DNA of 64,000 bases, taken from IMG/VR virus record IMGVR_UViG_3300028197_000003, positions 124,001 to 188,000 of that record; one strand, written 5' to 3'. Numbering within the stretch: the stretch's first letter is position 1; each line of letters opens with the position of its first letter. Position numbers and translations under genes: made by a program. Source of the stretch: a virus. The notes beneath the pieces were generated by a model that had not been told where the DNA came from, made no database searches, and worked only from the letters and a program-made list of their open reading frames with translations. This document shows, piece by piece, positions 51,738-59,377 of the stretch.

Positions 51738-52556
51738 ATGGTTGAGTTTTATGATGATCTAATTGATAACGAAGTATCGGACGAGATTTATAATTATTGT
51801 CAAACTATTTCCTGGTATCATAAGTGGTATGGTCTTGATGTGGAGACCAATCATTGTACCAGGAAATTGAATGAATATATTCCAGCACAGGATGGCAATG
51901 CTGTCCACCGTCACATATTATCTCAAGAGGCAGCACTCCATGGACTGATGCAACTCTTGCAGTTCTCATCATATAGACACCCTCTGGGATGGAACACTCA
52001 GTCATTGGAAGAACGTAATCCATTGATATGGTCATTGTGGTGTACAATCAATGACAAATTGTTTCAAGGTAAAGGAGATCTAGAGGGTATTGGAGATAAG
52101 GTTGATGGGTTGAGAGTTGGTAACCACTTCTTCAAAGATCAAATTGATTTCTATGAGAAGTATGGTGTCCCAAGAGATAAAGATCGTTGGACCACATACT
52201 TTAGTGCTAGGGCATCTGAACCCATTGGTTTAGCAAAAGTAAAGAAACAGTATAAAGAGATTCATAAAGACACTTGCTTGGGGTGGTATGGAGATTATTA
52301 TACAGTTTTATATGTGGTAAATAGGAATTGGAACCCCACATGGGGTGGTGAAATTGTATTTTATGGAGACGATTATACTGGTGATTGTCACCGTAAAGGC
52401 AAATATGATATAGGATGGCCAACTAATATTATAGGCAATAGACAGGGACGTGTGATAGTTTATCGTCATCATGACATTCACAAAGCAAATCCTCCCAGTT
52501 CCAATGCCGATGAGATGACTCAACGTATCGCGTTCAGGGTCAGAGTAACTAAATAA
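51738..52556 (+). CDS. 2-oxoglutarate/Fe(II) oxygenase-like protein
   Basis: 272 aa. IHKDTC gives the H-x-D metal motif, VNRNWNPTWGGEIVFYG is the typical following strand, and DIHKANPP plus a late QRIAFRV supply the distal His and the 2-oxoglutarate Arg. This is a prolyl-4-hydroxylase-type layout. It sits inside the fibre cluster, so it could hydroxylate fibre proteins or glycans. Substrate unknown. Confidence 0.75.
   Translation: MVEFYDDLIDNEVSDEIYNYCQTISWYHKWYGLDVETNHCTRKLNEYIPAQDGNAVHRHILSQEAALHGLMQLLQFSSYRHPLGWNTQSLEERNPLIWSLWCTINDKLFQGKGDLEGIGDKVDGLRVGNHFFKDQIDFYEKYGVPRDKDRWTTYFSARASEPIGLAKVKKQYKEIHKDTCLGWYGDYYTVLYVVNRNWNPTWGGEIVFYGDDYTGDCHRKGKYDIGWPTNIIGNRQGRVIVYRHHDIHKANPPSSNADEMTQRIAFRVRVTK
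52549..52555 (+). promoter_or_regulatory. T4-type late promoter box
   Basis: CTAAATA overlaps the oxygenase stop and lies 33 nt before the ATG at 52589. Confidence 0.55.
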
Positions 52557-52588
52557 TACCAGCACCTAACCTGTACTAATAATACGCC

Positions 52589-54574
52589 ATGTCAAGAGCC
52601 AGGGAACTAGCTAAGGTTGGTGGACTGAATCAGCAAGTCGTTGCTGGTCTGTCTTCCCACGTTGGCGTCTCCACTTTCGCAGCAGACGTGTTTATGTACA
52701 GTAACTTAGCGGTTACTGGCACAACCACATTCAATGGAGGCACCCTGACTCTCGGGGATGCTGCATCTGATAATGTTGTATTTGGAGCAGATGTGAATTC
52801 TCACATCATTCCTAATACGGATGATACTTATGATCTCGGTTCTGCGACGCAACAGTGGCGCAACCTTTATGTTGATGGAACATCTAATTTAGATGAAGTA
52901 ACAATTTCTGGAACAGTTACTCTTAGTAGCGGTCTTGCAAATACTGAATTACAAAATAGCACAGTTGCTTTCGGTGGTGTAAGTCTAGCACTTGGTGGCA
53001 CTGATGCTACACCAGCATTCAACCTGAGTGACGCGACTAACTATCCAACCTCAAGTTTGTCTGGTACTATTACTAACACACAGTTAGCAGGTAGTATTGC
53101 AAATAGCAAACTCGCTAACGATAGCGTTTCTTTCGGTGGTGTAAGTTTAGACCTTGGTGGCACAGATTCTACTCCAGCATTTGATCTGTCTGACGCTACT
53201 GCCTATCCTACTAGTAGTCTAGTTGGAACTATCACTAACACACAGTTAGCAGGTAGTATTGCAAATAGCAAACTGTCAAATGACAGCGTTGCTTTCGGTG
53301 GTGTAAGTTTAGACCTTGGTGGCACAGATGCTACCCCAGCATTCGACCTTTCGGATGCCACTAGTCTTCCAATCAGCACTGGTGTTTCTGGTCTTGCTTC
53401 TAACGTAGCAACGTTCCTTGGCACACCTTCTAGCAGCAATCTACGTTCTGCTGTAACTGACGAGACTGGCACTGGTGCTCTTGTATTTGGCACTTCACCA
53501 ACTGTTGCCACACCTGACATCACTGGTCGTGCGACCATGGATGATGCAACTCTTAGTGGTGGTCTTGTAGTTGGCGCTGGTCTTACTGTCACTGGCACCC
53601 TGAATGCAACATCTGCCGCACTCGTTACCCCTGACATCAGTGGTCGTGCGGTCATGGATGACCTCACCCTGAGTGGTGGATGTGTCGTTGGCGCTGGTCT
53701 TACCATCACGGGTGACCTCACCGTAAATGGTACCACAACTACCATCAACAGCACGGTCGTTTCCGTAGACGACAAAACATTTGAACTGGGATCCGTTGCT
53801 TCTCCTTCAGACACCACAGCAGATGCTGGTGGCATTGTTCTGAAAGGGGCATCTGATCACACTCTCTTGTGGTATAATGATAATGATCATTGGGAATCCA
53901 GTGAGCATTTCAACCTTGTGTCTGGTAAATCATTCCAGATCGCTGATACAGCAGTTCTTTCTGCTACTTCACTTGGTTCTGGTGTTGTCAGTTCTTCCCT
54001 GACATCAGTTGGAACATTGAGTGCTGTAACTGTTTCTGGTGACATCACTGCTAATGGTAACATTGCAGGTGATAATTCCACAAACATCACCGGAATTGCT
54101 GGTGTTACTGCATCAACCCTAACGGGAACGTTGCAAACTGCCGCTCAGTCTAACATTACATCAGTGGGAACACTGAGTGCTGTAACTGTCTCGGGTGACA
54201 TCACTGCTAATGGTGACATTACAGGTGATGATTCCACAAACATCACTAGAATCGACAGTCTTGTAGCAGCAACCCTAACGGGTACTCTACAGACAGCAGC
54301 ACAAGCAAACATCACATCAGTTGGAACACTAAGTGCTCTGACTGTTTCTGGTGACATTTTGCCTAATGCTAATGGTACTCTTGACATTGGTGCAACGGGC
54401 ACACGTTTTGCCAATGTATTCACCAGTGACCTTGACCTCAGCAACGAGGCAAAGGGCGTCAATTCCGTTGATGGAAGTTGGGGTTCTTACCTAATTGAGG
54501 AGGGAGAAGAGAGTCTCTTCATCACCAACCGTCGTAGTGGTAAAACATACCGCTTCATGATGGAAGAAGTCTGA
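52589..54574 (+). CDS. Repeat-rich tail fibre-like protein
   Basis: 661 aa. Contains a three-copy 54-residue repeat (VAFGGVSL.LGGTD, LAGSIANSKL), a DISGRA(V/T)MDD.TLSGG repeat, and a 52-residue repeat near the C-terminus (SVGTLSAVTVSGDITANG). The last 50 residues (LDLSNEAKGVNSVDGSWG, ESLFITNRRSGKTYRF) are shared with the 49871 protein and are typical of cyanophage fibres. Repeats allow length variation by recombination. Confidence 0.75.
   Translation: MSRARELAKVGGLNQQVVAGLSSHVGVSTFAADVFMYSNLAVTGTTTFNGGTLTLGDAASDNVVFGADVNSHIIPNTDDTYDLGSATQQWRNLYVDGTSNLDEVTISGTVTLSSGLANTELQNSTVAFGGVSLALGGTDATPAFNLSDATNYPTSSLSGTITNTQLAGSIANSKLANDSVSFGGVSLDLGGTDSTPAFDLSDATAYPTSSLVGTITNTQLAGSIANSKLSNDSVAFGGVSLDLGGTDATPAFDLSDATSLPISTGVSGLASNVATFLGTPSSSNLRSAVTDETGTGALVFGTSPTVATPDITGRATMDDATLSGGLVVGAGLTVTGTLNATSAALVTPDISGRAVMDDLTLSGGCVVGAGLTITGDLTVNGTTTTINSTVVSVDDKTFELGSVASPSDTTADAGGIVLKGASDHTLLWYNDNDHWESSEHFNLVSGKSFQIADTAVLSATSLGSGVVSSSLTSVGTLSAVTVSGDITANGNIAGDNSTNITGIAGVTASTLTGTLQTAAQSNITSVGTLSAVTVSGDITANGDITGDDSTNITRIDSLVAATLTGTLQTAAQANITSVGTLSALTVSGDILPNANGTLDIGATGTRFANVFTSDLDLSNEAKGVNSVDGSWGSYLIEEGEESLFITNRRSGKTYRFMMEEV
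52973..53400 (+). repeat. 162-nt tandem repeat, coding
   Basis: Starts at 52973, 53135 and 53297 are exactly 162 nt apart (54 codons). Units begin GGTGGTGTAAGT and differ by scattered substitutions; the third is partial. Confidence 0.85.
54006..54370 (+). repeat. 156-nt tandem repeat, coding
   Basis: CAGT(T/G)GGAACA units start at 54006, 54162 and 54318, 156 nt (52 codons) apart; two full copies and a partial third in the fibre gene. Confidence 0.8.
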
Positions 54575-54583
54575 TCACTATTC

Positions 54584-54591
54584 TATAAATA
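54584..54591 (+). promoter_or_regulatory. T4-type late promoter box, exact consensus
   Basis: TATAAATA, the canonical T4 late sequence, 24 nt before the ATG at 54616. Confidence 0.7.
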
Positions 54592-54615
54592 AACTACGAA
54601 GGAGACACAAAGTCA

Positions 54616-55428
54616 ATGGCTCTATACGGTACTGGTTCAAACGTAAACCAAACCACAGACGTTAGTGCCGGTAATTATGGTTCGGCTAGTGCCATTCCAG
54701 TTATTACTGTCGATTCAGATAAGCGTATCAGTGCAATCAACACTGCTTCTATTACTCTGGACGCATCGGTCAACGCAAATGCATCTGTTGGTGATGTAGG
54801 TACATACGCTTTTCTGCAGCAATCTGGCACAGAAAATGCGGCAACAAACCCTGGGTCAACTGTAGCGGGGTCAACACTCCGTTACTCTGATGCCACAGGG
54901 CGTAAAAGTAACAGTGCTCCGTCAGGTAACTGGCGCTGCATGGGATATGATTCAGGTGCAGCACTGGTAAACTCTGGTTCTGGTACTGGTTCAGGTTCAG
55001 GATCTGGTAACATTTCCGCTAATGCTGATGGTAACTTAGCACTGTCTGGTGGTAATGTTCAGGGTAACGCTGCCTTGTCAGGTGGTAACCTTGATGGTAA
55101 CCTGACTGGTAACTTGAGTGGCGGCAACATTGACGGTAACACCAACGTCAACGTTTCGGGTAACATTCAAGGCGGTAAAGGCGGTTCGTTCAACGTGAAC
55201 TCTGGTGTTCCTACTGATAACTTGGCTGTTGGTGGTTCAGTTGACGTTGGTGGAGACAACACTACCATTGCTGGTAACGTTCCTACTGACAACTTGAGTG
55301 TTGCTGGTAACATTCCTACTGACAACTTGACAATCAATGGTACAGCATCTGTAAACGTTACTGTCAACTCAGTAACCGTGAATACCACGGTTGCTTATTC
55401 TGCAACCCTTTGGTTGCGTTATTCCTAA
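54616..55428 (+). CDS. Low-complexity repeat structural protein
   Basis: 270 aa. N-terminal 125 residues are a folded-looking Ser/Ala/Thr-rich part with a single Cys; residues 125-250 are Gly/Asn/Ser repeats (SGGNLDGN, TGNLSGG, VPTDNL, IPTDNL) typical of solenoid fibres. It has its own exact late promoter, so probably an abundant virion protein. Confidence 0.65.
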   Translation: MALYGTGSNVNQTTDVSAGNYGSASAIPVITVDSDKRISAINTASITLDASVNANASVGDVGTYAFLQQSGTENAATNPGSTVAGSTLRYSDATGRKSNSAPSGNWRCMGYDSGAALVNSGSGTGSGSGSGNISANADGNLALSGGNVQGNAALSGGNLDGNLTGNLSGGNIDGNTNVNVSGNIQGGKGGSFNVNSGVPTDNLAVGGSVDVGGDNTTIAGNVPTDNLSVAGNIPTDNLTINGTASVNVTVNSVTVNTTVAYSATLWLRYS

Positions 55429-55450
55429 TCAACCAAAGAATTAGAAAAAA

Positions 55451-55849
55451 ATGTCATTCACAGTAAACGCTGTCAAGAACCCTAAGTGGGCAAATGAAGA
55501 GCATAATATGATCGACATGGAAGTCGATTTTATTGAATTCGATGAGGCGTGGTTGCCATATACCACGTCTCCTACCGATGTGGTAGAACACTCCCGCACT
55601 CTTTATTCGCGTGCATTGGCTGGTGAGTTTGGCACCATTGCCGATGCAGAATCCACCGAGAAGTGGACTCCTTACTATGAGGATTCCATCGAAGTCTCTA
55701 CTGAAGGTCTAGTTCAACTGTTGTTGGAAAAAGGTCTTCTGAGTGATGATGAAGTAGATAGTATTCTACTTGAGAAGACCGAGCATGTCGGTTACTATCG
55801 CCGCACTGATGATGGCATCAACCGCCAATGGGGCGGTGGCATGGCGTGA
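55451..55849 (+). CDS. Hypothetical protein of the fibre cluster
   Basis: 132 aa acidic protein (FTVNAVKNPKWAN, DVDFIEFDEAWLPY) with an N-terminal beta part and a helical C-terminus. It resembles short proteins next to fibre genes in marine phages that might be assembly factors. Function not established. The last 14 nt overlap the next gene. Confidence 0.6.
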   Translation: MSFTVNAVKNPKWANEEHNMIDMEVDFIEFDEAWLPYTTSPTDVVEHSRTLYSRALAGEFGTIADAESTEKWTPYYEDSIEVSTEGLVQLLLEKGLLSDDEVDSILLEKTEHVGYYRRTDDGINRQWGGGMA

Positions 55850-56837
55850 GGTTGGTGTCATAGCACAACCATCCGACAAATGGCATCATACCATGATGAG
55901 GTATCTTGGATTACACCAAGATGCCTTTTTTATGTTTGGGATTTCTCCTGGTGTGTGTAGGGAAGCAATAGGGCGTCCTGATTTGTTATATACAAAATCT
56001 GATGTATTTGATAGTAGACTGTTATATTCATGGTCTAGATTCCACCATGAAAAGATAACAAAGAGTAAGTTTTCTAATGTCCATAGTTATTATGGGACTT
56101 GCCCATTTGTATGGGAGTTAGGTAGAGTCCACATGCAGAGATATGTGGAACCTAAAGGATCATTATTCTTCTTACCACGTGATGATCAGGTAACTATTCG
56201 TGTAGATGAATATAAGACTGTGCAGGATGCTATTGATTCAGCACCCACACCAATTACATTCTTAGTGCCATTTCGTGATTGTGATAAGTGGAAGCACTGG
56301 ACAAAACTAAAATTACCTGATGACCATGAGATAGTGTCGCTGACTGATCGTGAGTCACGGCAAATCAAGTTAGCAACATTATTTCAGAAGCATGACCATG
56401 TGTATATCCCGTGGCCTGGAACTGATTTATTTTATGCTGCTTACTTAGGTAAGTCAATCCATTTATATGATGACATCCTAAAATATAGAACCAAGACTAG
56501 GGATGAGATGGATCGTCCACCTGAGAGAGTATTGATGCATCTCAAGTGGGGATATGATTATCTTACAGACAAACAAAAAGAATTCTTCCATTGGTGTGAG
56601 GACTGGAATAATATTGACTTCCATGATCGTGTGTGGTTTACTAATAATATGCTAGGACTTGATGCACTCAAGTCACCCAAAGTATTATATGATGACCTAC
56701 TAAAAAATAGTATGCTTCATCCCCTGCAAAAATACAGGCATCATGAATCATACCATAGGGGTTATGAGTGGTGTTCTAACCAGCGAGTTGACGCAGAACC
56801 CACTATACGGGGTGCCAGAATGGCGGATCTTCTTTAG
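55836..56837 (+). CDS. Unrecognised enzyme-like protein of the sugar island
   Basis: 333 aa from GTG 55836; no ATG fits, and longer extensions would overlap the upstream gene further. Features: TFLVPFRDCDKWKHW, EIVSLTDRESRQIK and YIPWPGTDLFYAAYLGKSIHLYDD, which have the look of a nucleotide-sugar or surface polysaccharide enzyme, but no family can be named. Aromatic- and His-rich. It converges on the SIS-HAD gene (35-nt overlap), next to a KdsB-like gene, so a glycan role is suggested by context. Confidence 0.55.
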   Translation: MAWREVGVIAQPSDKWHHTMMRYLGLHQDAFFMFGISPGVCREAIGRPDLLYTKSDVFDSRLLYSWSRFHHEKITKSKFSNVHSYYGTCPFVWELGRVHMQRYVEPKGSLFFLPRDDQVTIRVDEYKTVQDAIDSAPTPITFLVPFRDCDKWKHWTKLKLPDDHEIVSLTDRESRQIKLATLFQKHDHVYIPWPGTDLFYAAYLGKSIHLYDDILKYRTKTRDEMDRPPERVLMHLKWGYDYLTDKQKEFFHWCEDWNNIDFHDRVWFTNNMLGLDALKSPKVLYDDLLKNSMLHPLQKYRHHESYHRGYEWCSNQRVDAEPTIRGARMADLL

Positions 56838-57699
56838 GATGCTCTAAGAGAGAAAAGAACTCACTATCATTCCATCCACGATCATCAATATATGTTGATG
56901 CACGTGGTTTGCCAAAGTATAATGAATGATACTTGACACCCCATTCTTCTAATTGTTTCTCAGTTCTACCACGACACAGATAGTCTGCATTACGTTGTTG
57001 CGCTTGTGGATCATTAGGGTATCTCTTTACACTTGAGATGTACCCACGTGCTGTCTGTAAATGTATCGTACAACCATCATCATATAACTCATTGACTTTT
57101 TCAATGCGATCCATGCGTGGCACAGCATTCCATGGATCACTATCATGTGGTTGAGTTAGTGTACCATCAATGTCAAAGCAATATACATCACATCGTGAAG
57201 TAACATCTTTTGTAGGTGCATGACGTGGTAGTAGTGGTAACTCAACACCACATTCTTCCATCATATTATAGATGGACATCAGTGCAAATACTTCAAATTC
57301 ATGATAGAAATTGGATTCAACCACCAGTGTAGGAAGATATTCGTGTTTCTCTGGCGCAATAATAAGCACATTTGCATGCTCACGCCACTTTTCAACAGCA
57401 TATACCGCAGGTGATTCTATCCTGCAAGTAATAAGAATGATAAGATCTGCTGCTCCAATAGCATAATCTACCCATGGTGCCTTCCAGTCACCATCACCAC
57501 CCAGTGCAGTCTGATTGACACTATCAGGAGCAAAACAAAACTTACCCATGTGACGGTAAATGTCACTTGCCATATGTTGTGCGATGGCAAGGTTACCACC
57601 TGTCCCCATCAATGCCACACGAGTGGCATCTCTAAGCATGTCAGATGCTTGTTTCAGTTCTGTAGGGTTAGTAACCATTCCACCTCTTGAATGTGCCAT
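56803..57699 (-). CDS. SIS-domain and HAD-phosphatase fusion protein
   Basis: 298 aa. Residues 20-150 are a SIS sugar-isomerase domain like GmhA/KdsD (MGTGGNLAIAQHMASDI, ALGGDGDWKAPW). Residues 170-298 are a HAD domain with CFDIDGTLTQ (D176, D178), TARG and YIDDRGWN, as in small capsule-biosynthesis phosphatases. Such steps make and dephosphorylate sugar phosphates for Kdo- or heptose-type sugars. An internal ATG at residue 8 is an alternative start. It overlaps the KdsB-like gene. Confidence 0.75.
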   Translation of the reverse strand: MAHSRGGMVTNPTELKQASDMLRDATRVALMGTGGNLAIAQHMASDIYRHMGKFCFAPDSVNQTALGGDGDWKAPWVDYAIGAADLIILITCRIESPAVYAVEKWREHANVLIIAPEKHEYLPTLVVESNFYHEFEVFALMSIYNMMEECGVELPLLPRHAPTKDVTSRCDVYCFDIDGTLTQPHDSDPWNAVPRMDRIEKVNELYDDGCTIHLQTARGYISSVKRYPNDPQAQQRNADYLCRGRTEKQLEEWGVKYHSLYFGKPRASTYIDDRGWNDSEFFSLLEHPKEDPPFWHPV

Positions 57700-58367
57700 G
57701 CACGATCAACTGCTCTAATTTTACCACATTTTAGATCATATGGTATCACATCATATTTACCAATAAATCCAATGGTATCAAGTCCACGCCAATACTTGAC
57801 AAATGTCATATCACAGTTAGGGAAATCAACGATAACGTTTCGTCTATAGAAGTATAACCCCAGTTGCACAGTGATATTGTCACACACCACATCAGGTTTG
57901 CGTTGCATGTGAACAACTTTACCATTATTCTCTATCATCTTGACAACATCTTCGTCTTGTAACTCACCATCCTCAAGACTTCGTGAACTTTGCACCATAT
58001 CACAGTCATTATCAATGCCATATACAATCATTTCGTCTATCCATTTAGGATCAGTGAGTGGTTCATCACCCTGTAGATTGAAGATATATTCGTGTGGTTG
58101 AGTTACTGCTATTTCTGCAACACGATGAGTGCATGTATAGTGTTTAGATGTAAGCATTGCATCATATCCATGCTCATATGCTAGATCAACGATTACTGGG
58201 TCTTCAGTAGCGATGACAACGTCATCAACATATTCTGACCTAGATGCTATTTCCGCCACTCTCAGGACCATTTGGGTGCCGTTGATGAGTGCTAATGGTT
58301 TACCAGGGAATCTACCTGATGACATTCTTGCTGGAATGACACACAGCACACGCTTGCCGTTATACAT
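57654..58367 (-). CDS. CMP-Kdo synthetase-like cytidylyltransferase
   Basis: 237 aa. IPARMSSGRFPGKPLA (residues 11-26), VVIATEDPVI and NLQGDEPL (97-104) match KdsB-type cytidylyltransferases, which activate 3-deoxy-manno-octulosonate with CTP. The usual H-x-S-G-T-D-R motif reads HYTCTHR, so sugar specificity may differ. First gene of the minus-strand sugar island; no Kdo-8-P synthase is seen in the window. Confidence 0.8.
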   Translation of the reverse strand: MYNGKRVLCVIPARMSSGRFPGKPLALINGTQMVLRVAEIASRSEYVDDVVIATEDPVIVDLAYEHGYDAMLTSKHYTCTHRVAEIAVTQPHEYIFNLQGDEPLTDPKWIDEMIVYGIDNDCDMVQSSRSLEDGELQDEDVVKMIENNGKVVHMQRKPDVVCDNITVQLGLYFYRRNVIVDFPNCDMTFVKYWRGLDTIGFIGKYDVIPYDLKCGKIRAVDRAWHIQEVEWLLTLQN

Positions 58368-58382
58368 GTTATCTGATATACT
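58354..58382 (+). promoter_or_regulatory. Probable sigma-70 promoter with extended -10
   Basis: TTGCCG (58354-58359), 17-nt spacer, TATACT (58377-58382) preceded by TGA. The 15-nt core GTTATCTGATATACT is identical to the promoter at 63000. It drives the VOC gene, divergent from the sugar island. Confidence 0.6.
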
Positions 58383-58411
58383 AAGTACATCGTAGCATCG
58401 ATTCTTTATCT

Positions 58412-58975
58412 ATGTCCATTCTTGGTGATAGTCACACCAAAACAATATGGCATATGGCATTCACTATCCCTGACATAGAAGAAGGGATCAGATGGTATTG
58501 CGATGTGTTAGGATGTAGATTCTGCCAGCGTTTTGCGATCAACGTTGAAGATGGGTCGCACAATCCTGGATTTATATTCTCTTTTGCAGGGCATCACGTG
58601 AGTGTACTTCAAGGACCAACATCTGTTGATCAACCAGATAGCAGACTCCCTAGACACAATGGTCCTGTATTCTTGGATCGTGATGAATACTTTGAAGCGG
58701 TTGAACATTGTAAGAACCACCCTGAAATCAATGTAATAGATAGCAAATACAATTTTCTCATCCCAAAGAGAATTGATTCTGCTGTTGCACACTTGCATGG
58801 TCAGAATGTTAGGTGTCATCGAACTACTATCAAAGATCCGTGGAATAATTGGATTGAATTCAAGTATTATTCTTACGAGGATGAAATCCATGCTCAGAAT
58901 CTTTCATGGTCTGATAAACCCAAGCATCCAGCAGTGTGGAGAGCAAATGATCGAAAGCATCGGTGGTCAAAATGA
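58412..58975 (+). CDS. VOC (glyoxalase/dioxygenase) superfamily protein
   Basis: 187 aa. IWHMAFTIPDIEEGIRWYCDVLG is the first VOC module with its metal-type His (H14); KDPWNNWIEFKYY near residues 140-150 is the second module with Glu. The family covers glyoxalases, ring-cleaving dioxygenases and resistance proteins. A linker with RLPRHNGPVFL is unusual. Function in the phage unknown. Confidence 0.75.
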   Translation: MSILGDSHTKTIWHMAFTIPDIEEGIRWYCDVLGCRFCQRFAINVEDGSHNPGFIFSFAGHHVSVLQGPTSVDQPDSRLPRHNGPVFLDRDEYFEAVEHCKNHPEINVIDSKYNFLIPKRIDSAVAHLHGQNVRCHRTTIKDPWNNWIEFKYYSYEDEIHAQNLSWSDKPKHPAVWRANDRKHRWSK

Positions 58976-59343
58976 AGAACTTGTCAATGCCAAAATGGAA
59001 CAATCATGATCACCCTCAATATGAGGAAAATGAGTGGTCTGTTGGTGATGTGGTGCAGTTTGGCGAACACTATGGAATCGTATCTTTCTTCTATCGTGGC
59101 GGCATGACTGTGTGTGTCACTCGTGGTAGTGGCACAACCTGCCTACCGAGGAGTGATGTAAATATGGTAGTGATTGAGGGAACTCCTGTTGTTCCTCATG
59201 ATGGGTCTAAACTGCATCCATCATTGCGTGGCATGGAAGTAAATTATAGTTTCTGTCCTGTTCCTCATACCAATATCAGCAAACAAATTGCCAAACGTGT
59301 GCCAGTCTCTGAAGCGGTACAAGATGGGAAGAAAGGGAGTTGA
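58972..59343 (+). CDS. Hypothetical protein before the VWA gene
   Basis: 123 aa from ATG 58972, which overlaps the VOC stop (ATGA). Contains SVGDVVQFGEHYGIVSFFY, a small SH3/KOW-like beta-barrel pattern, and two Cys. No family recognised. Confidence 0.6.
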   Translation: MKNLSMPKWNNHDHPQYEENEWSVGDVVQFGEHYGIVSFFYRGGMTVCVTRGSGTTCLPRSDVNMVVIEGTPVVPHDGSKLHPSLRGMEVNYSFCPVPHTNISKQIAKRVPVSEAVQDGKKGS

Positions 59344-59377
59344 TTGAACATATACTATCTTCAGTTGAAAGCAACCA

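Noticed and set aside
52973-53400. CRISPR-like direct repeats
   Set aside because: Units are 162 nt, contiguous, without spacers, and keep the reading frame of a fibre protein.
53203-53835. 210-aa minus-strand ORF opposite a fibre gene
   Set aside because: Also an antisense shadow; Pro/Val/Arg-rich composition mirrors the repeat codons of the sense gene.
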